Of a stretch of DNA of 64,000 nt, positions 8,614 to 16,600 are shown piece by piece (within the stretch, counting starts at the first letter, position 1; each line of letters opens with the position of its first letter). A model generated the notes under the pieces. That model saw only the letters and a program-made list of their open reading frames with translations. It was not told the origin of the DNA and searched no databases. The stretch lies in the NCBI GenBank assembly GCA_039029195.1, contig JBCCGR010000005.1:1-64000 (forward strand), read 5' to 3'. The stretch comes from JBCCGR01 sp039029195 (GTDB lineage: Bacteria > Pseudomonadota > Alphaproteobacteria > Rhizobiales > Rhizobiaceae). The translations under genes were made by a program, and so were the position numbers.

Positions 8614-10884
8614 TCAGTTCTCTTCGGCACCGGCTTCGGCCGGAGCGCGCGTTTTTGGTGCTTTTGCAACGGGAAGAACGAGGCGCATCATCGCCCCACG
8701 GCCACCTTTGGCCACTTCCGGTGCATCCAGCAATTCAATGTGACCACCATGCTCTTCCAGAATCTTGCCCACGATGGCGAGCCCGAGCCCGGTCCCTTTT
8801 TCGCGGGTGGTCATGTATGGTTCCAGCAAGCGACGCCGGTTCTCTTCCGGCAGACCCTTGCCATTGTCGATGATGTCTATTGTGATGCGGCGAGTCGATT
8901 TCTTCGCCCGAACCTCTACACGCCCCTTGTCGAGCTCCGCCGATGGTACAGCTTCAATCGCCTCCACAGCATTTTTGACCACATTGGTCAGCGCCTGTGA
9001 CAGAAGACGGGGATCAAATTTTCCAATGAGCGGGGTGTCATCAAGATTGTTGATGAACTCAATCTCCGGGTGGGCAACCTGCTGCAGAAACACCGCTTCT
9101 TTGATGGCTTCTGACAGGTCCCCTTCCTGCATCGCAGGCTTCGGCATGCGGGCAAATGAAGAGAATTCATCCACCATGCGGCCGATATCGGCCACCTGAC
9201 GCACAATCGTTTCGGTGCATTGGTCGAACACCTCTCGATCTTCGGTGATGACCTTGCCATAGCGACGTTTGATGCGTTCGGCCGAAAGCTGAATGGGTGT
9301 CAGAGGGTTCTTGATCTCATGGGCAATGCGCCGTGCCACATCAGCCCAGGCGGACGAACGCTGGGCGGTCACCAGATCGGTGATATCATCCAGTGTGATG
9401 ACGCAGGAATGGCGAAGGTCATCGGATTCCTCAACCGTCACCTGAACATTGAGCGTGCGCTCCCGGCCACCTCTGACAAGGCTGATCTGTCCGCGATGTT
9501 CACCCCGGCCACTCTTGACTGCGCTCCGCAACAGATCAGTGAGTTCCGGCACCTCATCTTCAAGCTTCTCACCAATCGCCTGATCGCTCAGTCCCTCGAT
9601 GATCTGTTCAGCGGAGATATTGACGATTGAAATCCGCTCGTTGGGGCTCACCCCAATCACACCGGCGGAAACGCCCGACAGAACGGCTTCTGTAAACCGG
9701 CGACGTTCGTCAATCTGTTCCTGAGTGCTCAGAATTTCATCGCGTTGGCTGGCAAGTTCACCGGTCATTTTGTTGAACGTGTCGGCAAGAGAGCGCAAAT
9801 CGCCCTCTGAGCGGGTCACCGGCACTGCAATGTTCAGATTTCCCGCACGCACCTCGTCAGCCGCAGCGATCAACCGACGGATTGGTGCCACCAGCCGGTC
9901 CGCCACGCCAATGCCCATCCAGATGGCAGATAGAAGCACAATCAGGCAAATCCCCACATAGAGCAGTGCAAACGCGATCTGCAACGTCGGACGATTACGC
10001 TCAAGCTGCTGATATTCCTGAGTGTTCGCCTCCATCAGACGAAGCGAATTCATCACCGTGGGATCGACCAGCCGGATGGTGTAAAGGTACGCGCCAGCAA
10101 TCTGCTGAAGCTTAATCACGCTGCCGGCGAGATTTGTCGTTCCTCCCGGCGGAATAAGCACCGGATCCCCCTCAGCCGCAGCTTTTGTGGCTTCATCCGG
10201 AACGTCCGGCAAAGGCTGCTCGACGGGAATGGAAGCTCGAACCAGTACACTGCCATCGCTGCGGATCACGGACGCTCCAATGAGGCCCCTTCCCCGCGCC
10301 TGTCGGGTCAACAGATCGATAAATCCAGAGCGATCAAGGCTGTAAAGCGATCGGGCCTGGTCCAGCGTCGCCGCCATGACCATGGTCTGGACCTGCAAGT
10401 CCCGCGTGCTCTCATCAAGGTAGGATTCAGCGACCTTGATGGAGGATTCCACAATTGTGCGCGTACGCACTTCAAAGAAGCGGTCCAGACCGATATCGAG
10501 TGTGATCCCTGCGACAATTGCCACCAGAATGGCGGGCAATGCCGCCACAAACCCAAACAGGCCAATGATGCGGATGTGAAGCCTTGCGGCGGCGCGTCCC
10601 TTCTTGCGGGCCTGCATCAGCCCCCAGATTTCCCATCCAACCAGTGCACAAAGGCTCGCCACGATGAGAGCGTTCACGACGATGATGCCGGTCACAAGTT
10701 GACGCGATGGAGCAATCGGCGTGAGATCCATCAGGACCAGAAACGACGCCCCTCCGAAGATGATTGCAGCGAGAATCGCCAGAAGACCGAAACGGCGGCC
10801 ATATTTCGCGGTGCTTAACCGGGCATCGGGCGTGTCAATCGTGACAGTGCGTGGCGGGGCATCAGTCGCAGTCATCACACTCAT
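8614..10884 (-). CDS. ntrY: Sensor histidine kinase NtrY
   Basis: This 756-residue membrane kinase is the cognate sensor of NtrX. Hydrophobic helices occur at about 30-52, 62-88, 103-130 and 303-325, enclosing a periplasmic region (about 131-300). A HAMP domain (about 326-380) follows, then a PAS domain (about 390-505), a HisKA domain with the phosphoacceptor in AHEIKNPLTP (His522) and an HATPase domain with the DNGKGLPEENRRR and GTGLGLAIVGKI boxes. The first codons give MSVM, so Met4 (10875) is an alternative start. A C-terminal alanine/proline-rich tail ends the protein. It is upstream of ntrX and downstream of ntrC. Confidence 0.95.
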   Translation of the reverse strand: MSVMTATDAPPRTVTIDTPDARLSTAKYGRRFGLLAILAAIIFGGASFLVLMDLTPIAPSRQLVTGIIVVNALIVASLCALVGWEIWGLMQARKKGRAAARLHIRIIGLFGFVAALPAILVAIVAGITLDIGLDRFFEVRTRTIVESSIKVAESYLDESTRDLQVQTMVMAATLDQARSLYSLDRSGFIDLLTRQARGRGLIGASVIRSDGSVLVRASIPVEQPLPDVPDEATKAAAEGDPVLIPPGGTTNLAGSVIKLQQIAGAYLYTIRLVDPTVMNSLRLMEANTQEYQQLERNRPTLQIAFALLYVGICLIVLLSAIWMGIGVADRLVAPIRRLIAAADEVRAGNLNIAVPVTRSEGDLRSLADTFNKMTGELASQRDEILSTQEQIDERRRFTEAVLSGVSAGVIGVSPNERISIVNISAEQIIEGLSDQAIGEKLEDEVPELTDLLRSAVKSGRGEHRGQISLVRGGRERTLNVQVTVEESDDLRHSCVITLDDITDLVTAQRSSAWADVARRIAHEIKNPLTPIQLSAERIKRRYGKVITEDREVFDQCTETIVRQVADIGRMVDEFSSFARMPKPAMQEGDLSEAIKEAVFLQQVAHPEIEFINNLDDTPLIGKFDPRLLSQALTNVVKNAVEAIEAVPSAELDKGRVEVRAKKSTRRITIDIIDNGKGLPEENRRRLLEPYMTTREKGTGLGLAIVGKILEEHGGHIELLDAPEVAKGGRGAMMRLVLPVAKAPKTRAPAEAGAEEN

Positions 10885-10934
10885 TCGGCCGGATCGGCAA
10901 CATGTTCGGGGCCTGGAAAAGAGTTGCCATACTG

Positions 10935-10944
10935 CAACAGATTG
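10935..10944. promoter_or_regulatory. Candidate NtrX-type site (CAA-N4-TTG) upstream of ntrY
   Basis: CAACAGATTG lies about 50 bases before the ntrY start and fits the CAA-N2-5-TTG pattern I recall being reported for NtrX binding in related bacteria. The hexamer TGCAAC occurs twice nearby (at about 10933 and 10954), giving a small direct repeat. Such a short degenerate match can arise by chance; autoregulation of ntrYX is an inference. Confidence 0.3.
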
Positions 10945-11031
10945 TGGCGAAATTGCAACGAATATGACATCACGAGGGCGTCAATCGCGCCAAATTGGTT
11001 ACCACGACTTGGACCTGGCAATTTTGGTCAA

Positions 11032-12483
11032 TCACTGAATGCCCTTGACAATTTCAATGTCGAGTTCGCGGATCTTTTTGCGCAAGGTATTTCGGTTCAG
11101 TCCCAGCAGTTCTGCTGCCTTGATTTGATTGCCGCGGGTTGCCGCAAGACACATGGTGATCAACGGGTTTTCCACCTCATGTAAGAATCGATGATAGAGG
11201 CCTGGCGGTGGCAACTCGTCGCCATTTTCGGCAAAATGATTACGCACCCAGGTTTCGACAGCAGAGCGAATATCGCCGACTTCCGCCAGTTCCATGGGTA
11301 GTGAAGCAGGCGTTGGCGAACTGGCCTGAAGCTCCGTTGATGCGATCTCGGCAGTAATGTTCTCCTGTGGATAGAGCGCCGCGAAGCGCCGGACCATGTT
11401 TTCCAGTTCGCGCACATTGCCGGGCCAGGAATAGTGACGCAGGAGATCAATCGCGCCGCCCTCAATTGTCTTGTTGGGCAGCCCTTCACTGGCACCGGCA
11501 GCAAAGAAGTGCCGCACAAGGTCTGGTATATCCTCAGACCGCTCCCGCAATGGCGGCAGCCGCAGCGGCACCACGTTCAGCCGGTAAAACAGGTCTTCGC
11601 GGAACAGGCCCTTGGTGATTTGGCTTCGAAGGTCCTTGTTGGTCGCCGCCACAATGCGAACATCCGTCTTGATGGGAGTGCGCCCGCCAACAGTGTTATA
11701 TTCGCCCTGTTGCAGAACGCGTAGAAGCCTTGTTTGCGCCTCCATCGGCATGTCGCCGATCTCATCAAGGAAAAGCGTGCCGCCATTGGCCTGCTCAAAG
11801 CGCCCGGATGAGCGCGCCTGCGCCCCGGTGAACGCGCCTCGCTCATGGCCAAAGAGCTCAGCTTCGATGAGGTCACGCGGGATGGCGGCCATATTGATGG
11901 CTACAAAGGGCCCGTTGCGCCGCTTGCCGTAGTCATGCAGCGCCTTGGCAACCAGCTCTTTCCCGGTACCAGATTCGCCGCTCACCATCACGGTGAGATC
12001 GGTTTGCATCATGCGGGCAAGAACGCGGTAAATTTCCTGCATCGCCGCAGAGCGCCCCACAAGCGGCATCGTGTCAGCATCAAGGTCGGCTTCCGCCACG
12101 CGGGCGCCTTCCCTTGGCTCGGCGATTGCCCGCTCGACGATTGTCTGAAGTTCTGCGAGGTCAAAAGGCTTAGGCAGATAATCGTAGGCGCCGCCCTCAG
12201 AAGCCTTGATCGCCGTCATGAACGTGTTTTGCGCACTCATCACGATCACAGGCAGTTCAGGGCGAGAACGTTTGATGCGTGGCAGGAGATCAAAGGCGTT
12301 TTCGTCCGGCATCACGACATCAGTGATGACCAGATCACCATCGCCGGCCGCGATCCAGCGCCAGAGCGTTCCGGCATTAGAGGTCACGCGAACATCGTAG
12401 CCAGCCCGTGTCAGCGCCCGGCTCAAGACAGTGCGGATCGCACTGTCATCATCAGCAATCAGCAATTGAGGAGTCTGATCCAT
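11032..12483 (-). CDS. ntrC: Nitrogen regulation response regulator NtrC
   Basis: This 483-residue sigma-54 activator controls nitrogen-scavenging genes when phosphorylated by NtrB. The receiver domain has the phosphoacceptor Asp55 (LVITDVVMPD). The AAA+ domain has Walker A GESGTGKE (169-176), an intact GAFTGA (216-221) and Walker B FLDEIGDM. The C-terminal Fis helix-turn-helix (GNQIKAAELLGLNRNTLRKKI) binds DNA. It follows ntrB by 26 bases in a dusB-ntrB-ntrC operon. The intact GAFTGA contrasts with the lost motif in the neighbouring NtrX. Confidence 0.97.
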   Translation of the reverse strand: MDQTPQLLIADDDSAIRTVLSRALTRAGYDVRVTSNAGTLWRWIAAGDGDLVITDVVMPDENAFDLLPRIKRSRPELPVIVMSAQNTFMTAIKASEGGAYDYLPKPFDLAELQTIVERAIAEPREGARVAEADLDADTMPLVGRSAAMQEIYRVLARMMQTDLTVMVSGESGTGKELVAKALHDYGKRRNGPFVAINMAAIPRDLIEAELFGHERGAFTGAQARSSGRFEQANGGTLFLDEIGDMPMEAQTRLLRVLQQGEYNTVGGRTPIKTDVRIVAATNKDLRSQITKGLFREDLFYRLNVVPLRLPPLRERSEDIPDLVRHFFAAGASEGLPNKTIEGGAIDLLRHYSWPGNVRELENMVRRFAALYPQENITAEIASTELQASSPTPASLPMELAEVGDIRSAVETWVRNHFAENGDELPPPGLYHRFLHEVENPLITMCLAATRGNQIKAAELLGLNRNTLRKKIRELDIEIVKGIQ

Positions 12484-12509
12484 CTTCTGCTTTAAAAGCT
12501 CCTGATTGT

Positions 12510-13658
12510 TTATTGTGTTTCGTGGGATACGGAGCCACCCGCACCCCGATGGTCGTAGGTTGGGAGCAGCACACGGAAACGGGTGTTTCCAGGCAGACTG
12601 TCACATTCGATAACCCCGCCATGGTCACCGATGATTTTCGCCACCAACGCCAGACCGAGGCCTGATCCTTTGGATTTTGATGTCACAAAGGGATCGAACA
12701 TATGCGCCAGAATATCTTCCGGAACGCCTGGACCATTGTCTGAGACACAGATTTCCAGCGGCAGCGAAATGCGTTCACCCGTGGCTGGTACAGACAGTCG
12801 AACACCCGGCCGAAAGGCAGTGCTGAAGGTGAGTTTCGCATCATCCCTCCCCTCCATGGACTCACAACTGTTCTTGGCAAGATTGATGAACACCTGAATG
12901 AGCTGATCCCGGTTTGCAAAAACCGGCGGCAGTGAGGGGTCATAGTCTTCAACAAGATCAATGCCGCGACCGAACCCGGTCACCGTCAGAGCTTTCACAC
13001 GCTCCAGAATGGAGTGAATGTTGATCGGGTCGCGCTCAATGGGTCTTTCATCGGAAAACACTTCCATGCGATCCACCAGCCGCACAATCCGGTCGCTTTC
13101 ATCCTGAATGAGATGCGTGAGCTGTCGGTCATCATCAGAAAGTGATGAGTCCAGAAGTTGAGCGGCTCCACGGATGCCAGAAAGCGGGTTCTTGATTTCA
13201 TGCGCGAGCATTGCGGCAAGACCGGTTACTGTGCGGGCAGCGCCACGATGGGTCAGTTGGCGGTCCATCTTGTCCGCCATGGTGCGCTCCTGAAACATCA
13301 CGACGATGGATTCTGGCTGTTCCTGCACAGGTGCAACATGAATATCGACCACCCGCTCGACTCCAAGCCGGGGTGAGGAAAGATCGACCCGGTATTCATT
13401 TGTCGGAGAGTTGGATTCCCGCACCAACAAAATGAGCGACAACAATGGACTGTCCGCCGCCACAAACCACTCAAGCCTTTTTCGGGCGAGAAACGCCGCG
13501 CTTGAACCAAAAAACGCCTCAGCGGCAGCATTCGCATAGGAAATGTGATCGTCGCTACCAATCATAACGACCGGGTGCGGCAATGCATTTAGCACCATGA
13601 TCGTGGTCGGATCGCCGCTCGCCAGAGGCTGCGCATTCAGTTGTTCCTCGACGCTCAT
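12510..13658 (-). CDS. ntrB: Nitrogen regulation sensor kinase NtrB (GlnL)
   Basis: This soluble 382-residue kinase/phosphatase responds to the PII protein and phosphorylates NtrC. An N-terminal PAS domain (about 18-125, HPVVMIGSDDHISYANAAAE) is followed by the phosphoacceptor helix MLAHEIKNPLSG (His153) and an HATPase domain with the DNGPGVPEDI and SKGSGLGLALV boxes. No membrane segments are present, as expected for NtrB. Its start overlaps the dusB stop by four bases (ATGA), so it is translationally coupled to dusB. Confidence 0.96.
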   Translation of the reverse strand: MSVEEQLNAQPLASGDPTTIMVLNALPHPVVMIGSDDHISYANAAAEAFFGSSAAFLARKRLEWFVAADSPLLSLILLVRESNSPTNEYRVDLSSPRLGVERVVDIHVAPVQEQPESIVVMFQERTMADKMDRQLTHRGAARTVTGLAAMLAHEIKNPLSGIRGAAQLLDSSLSDDDRQLTHLIQDESDRIVRLVDRMEVFSDERPIERDPINIHSILERVKALTVTGFGRGIDLVEDYDPSLPPVFANRDQLIQVFINLAKNSCESMEGRDDAKLTFSTAFRPGVRLSVPATGERISLPLEICVSDNGPGVPEDILAHMFDPFVTSKSKGSGLGLALVAKIIGDHGGVIECDSLPGNTRFRVLLPTYDHRGAGGSVSHETQ

Positions 13659-14668
13659 GCTGCTTTCCGATCCATATGAGCGTTGAACGCGTCTTTCAGC
13701 GCGGCGATCACCAGGGCTGGATCATCCGTGGTCATTGCGCGCTTTCGGCACCGTTGCAGGTGCTCTGTGGGCTCCAGGTGGTCCAGATACCAGCCAAGGT
13801 GTTTTCGCGCGTTTCGAATCCCGTAGTGGAGCCCATAGAAGGACAACATGCCCTCGTAGTGCGTGATCGCAAGATCAAGAAGGTCTTGTCCTGTTGGCGT
13901 CTCGACCGGCGACCACCAGCCAAGATCGCCAGCAATCTGACCAGGCAACCAGGGCGCCCCATAGGTGGCGCGACCGATCATCACTGCATCCGCGCCAGAG
14001 GCAGCCAGAGCTTCCCTGGCGCTCGCCGCATCGCAAATATCGCCGTTGATGATCAGCGGCAACGATGTGGCAGCACGCACGGGCGCGACCTTGCTCCAGT
14101 CAGCCTCCCCTTTGTAGAACTGACACCGGGTCCGCGCATGAACGGTAATCAGCCCGATACCGGCATCTTCTGCGCGTTTTGCAAGTTCATGTGCATTGAG
14201 CGAGCTTTCATCCCAACCAAGCCGCATCTTCAGCGTGACAGGCACAGAAGATGCCGCGACCGTTGCATCAATCAACGAAAGCGCCCGGTTCAGATCGCGC
14301 ATCAAGGCAGAGCCTGAGAAGCCGGTGGTGACCCGTTTTGACGGGCATCCCATATTGATGTCGATGACATCGGCGCCCGCACCTTCTGCCACGCGAACCG
14401 CTTCACCCATCCAGTTGGGTTCACGCCCGGAGAGCTGAACGATATGGAGCGGTAATCCTGCGGCTTCCGCCTTTAGCCGCATTTCTTCCTGGCCGGTGGT
14501 GTAGGCTTCGCTCGCCACCATCTCGGAAACCACAGCCCCCGCCCCAAAACGCCAGGCCAGACGTCGAAACGGGACATCGGTCACGCCAGACATGGGCGCG
14601 AGCAGTACATTGTTGCGGTACTGAATGCCCGCACCGGGAGAGAGTGGTTTTGTGTCGTTGATCGTCAT
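13655..14668 (-). CDS. dusB: tRNA-dihydrouridine synthase DusB (NifR3)
   Basis: This FMN-dependent enzyme reduces uridines in the tRNA D-loop. The 337-residue protein has the TIM-barrel start LAPMSGVTDVPFRRL, the catalytic cysteine in NMGCPSKRV (Cys108) and the lysine/histidine segment TLKMRLGWD. It heads the dusB-ntrB-ntrC operon, the arrangement that gave the old name nifR3. Upstream, TTAAGCA occurs twice (14689-14695 and 14717-14723) in the presumed promoter region. Confidence 0.95.
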   Translation of the reverse strand: MTINDTKPLSPGAGIQYRNNVLLAPMSGVTDVPFRRLAWRFGAGAVVSEMVASEAYTTGQEEMRLKAEAAGLPLHIVQLSGREPNWMGEAVRVAEGAGADVIDINMGCPSKRVTTGFSGSALMRDLNRALSLIDATVAASSVPVTLKMRLGWDESSLNAHELAKRAEDAGIGLITVHARTRCQFYKGEADWSKVAPVRAATSLPLIINGDICDAASAREALAASGADAVMIGRATYGAPWLPGQIAGDLGWWSPVETPTGQDLLDLAITHYEGMLSFYGLHYGIRNARKHLGWYLDHLEPTEHLQRCRKRAMTTDDPALVIAALKDAFNAHMDRKAA

Positions 14669-14809
14669 TGCTTGATCCTGCTCAAATCTTAAGCAGATCC
14701 AATTTCAGCCATTTCTTTAAGCAAATTTACCCGACTCGAACAAGCCGGTTGATGGTTGTCCCGCAACGGGGTTAAGGGACGTCACCCACCCAGAAGTGTG
14801 CGCAGCACC

Positions 14810-16039
14810 ATGCCAGAACCAATTCAGACATCAAGCTCATCTGCCTCAAATCGCAATATTTGCGTCGTGATCGTCGCTGCAGGTCGTGGCAGCCGTATGG
14901 GTGGAGATGATGGACCAAAGCAGTATCGCCCGCTTGGTGAGGGGTCCGTTTTGCAGCGCACAGTGTCCTGTTTCCTGGATAACGAAAGCATCTCTAAGGT
15001 GCAGGTGGTCGTTCACAAGGATGACCACGCGCTTTACGAATCCAGCCTTCAGCCACATGAAAAACTGTTGGCGCCAATCAATGGCGGAAACAGCAGACAG
15101 GGATCGGTCCTGAATGGGCTGGAGGCCTTGGCGAAAATGACACCGCAGCCAGACACTGTCCTTATACACGACGCGGCCCGGCCATTTCTTAGTCAGGAAC
15201 ACCTGAACCGCCTGATCGCCTCGGCTGACGACAGCCCCAACGCAATTCTCGCTGTGCCGGTGTCCGATACTTTGAAGCGCGGGGACGACTTTCAAACGAT
15301 CACGGAGACCGTCAGCCGAAGCGAACTGTATCAGGCGCAAACACCGCAAATGTTTGATTTTGCTGAAATCTATACCGCCCACCAGAGAGCCGCATCAGAG
15401 CAGGATCAAGAATTTACTGACGACGCATCCATCGCTGAATGGGCCAGTCTCCCGGTTACCCTGGTCGAGGGAGATCCTGGCAACATCAAAATCACCACCC
15501 TGTTGGATATGGAGCGAGCACAAAGAATGATAAAAGCCGAACTCACTCACAACATCCCGGACGTCCGTACTGGTCACGGCTATGATGTTCATCAATTGGA
15601 ACCCGGTACGAAAATCAGGCTTTGTGGGGTCGATATCGAACATTCAGCGTCACTCAAAGGGCATTCAGATGCGGATGTCGGTCTACACGCCCTGACCGAT
15701 GCTCTGTTGGGGACAATCGCAAGCGGCGACATCGGCTCCCACTTCCCGCCTTCCGACCCCCAGTGGAAAGGCGCGGATTCTGATCAGTTTCTGGCGCATG
15801 CCATTTCGCTGGTGCGCGAAAGCGCAGGAACGGTGACGCATCTCGATGTGACGCTGGTGTGCGAAGCGCCAAAAGTCGGCCCGCATCGCGATGCCATGCG
15901 CGCGGGGATTTCCAAAATCTGCGACATGGACATCGCCCGGGTTTCAGTCAAAGCCACGACAAACGAAAAAATCGGGTTCGTTGGGCGCTCTGAAGGAATT
16001 GCCGCGCTTGCCACAGCGACAGTGGTTTTCGCAAAATGA
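14810..16039 (+). CDS. ispDF: Bifunctional IspD/IspF of the MEP isoprenoid pathway
   Basis: This 409-residue fusion carries two non-consecutive MEP-pathway enzymes. The N-terminal IspD part (to about 235) has the CTP-binding VIVAAGRGSRMG and KQYRPL segments and makes CDP-ME. The C-terminal IspF part begins near VRTGHGYDVHQ, has the metal-binding DVH and the KGHSDADVGLHALTDALLG motif, and makes MEcPP. Fusion of the two is common in alphaproteobacteria. Met at 14810 was chosen because the 18 upstream codons are basic and unlike IspD. It is divergent from dusB and followed by pncC. Confidence 0.96.
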   Translation: MPEPIQTSSSSASNRNICVVIVAAGRGSRMGGDDGPKQYRPLGEGSVLQRTVSCFLDNESISKVQVVVHKDDHALYESSLQPHEKLLAPINGGNSRQGSVLNGLEALAKMTPQPDTVLIHDAARPFLSQEHLNRLIASADDSPNAILAVPVSDTLKRGDDFQTITETVSRSELYQAQTPQMFDFAEIYTAHQRAASEQDQEFTDDASIAEWASLPVTLVEGDPGNIKITTLLDMERAQRMIKAELTHNIPDVRTGHGYDVHQLEPGTKIRLCGVDIEHSASLKGHSDADVGLHALTDALLGTIASGDIGSHFPPSDPQWKGADSDQFLAHAISLVRESAGTVTHLDVTLVCEAPKVGPHRDAMRAGISKICDMDIARVSVKATTNEKIGFVGRSEGIAALATATVVFAK

Positions 16040-16093
16040 GAAAATACCAAAATCGCCAGTTTTCAATGGGATGGCGCGGAAAACGGATTCAGA

Positions 16094-16600
16094 ATGACAA
16101 CTGAAGCAACCAGTCAGATTGCCACCCTCGCCGAAAGGACCCTGTCGGCAGCCCGCAAGGCGGGCGTGATGATCGCAACGGCAGAATCCTGCACTGGCGG
16201 AATGATCGCCGCAGCACTCACGGACATTCCGGGTTCTTCTGACGCGTTCGACCGCGCCTTTGTCACCTACTCAAACGCAGCCAAGGCGGAGCTTCTTGGC
16301 GTTGCAATCGAGCACACCAGAGATCCCGGCGCCGTTTCTGCATTGGTGGCAGGCGAAATGGTTCAGGGCGCACTACAACGCTCAAACGCCGGAGTGGCTG
16401 TCTCCGTTACCGGCATTGCCGGTCCGGGCGGCGGTAGCGACGAAAAACCTGTTGGACTGGTCTACATGGCAACCGCGAAAGCGGGTGGTTCACCTCAGAT
16501 CATCGAGCACAGATTTGGCAAACTGGGCCGCAACACGGTGCGAGAAGCAACGGTTGTTGCGGCCCTGAATTCGCTAATAAACATCCTTTCGGATCACTGA
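16094..16600 (+). CDS. pncC: CinA-type nicotinamide-nucleotide amidohydrolase
   Basis: This 168-residue stand-alone CinA C-terminal domain deamidates nicotinamide mononucleotide to nicotinate mononucleotide in NAD recycling. Family motifs are visible: IATAESCTGGMIAAALTDIPGSS, AFVTYSNAAKAELLGV, GAVSALVAGEM and VTGIAGPGGGSDEKPVGLVY. The N-terminal CinA half is absent, as in other PncC proteins. It lies 54 bases after ispDF. Its last seven bases overlap the end of the convergent gene. Confidence 0.92.
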   Translation: MTTEATSQIATLAERTLSAARKAGVMIATAESCTGGMIAAALTDIPGSSDAFDRAFVTYSNAAKAELLGVAIEHTRDPGAVSALVAGEMVQGALQRSNAGVAVSVTGIAGPGGGSDEKPVGLVYMATAKAGGSPQIIEHRFGKLGRNTVREATVVAALNSLINILSDH

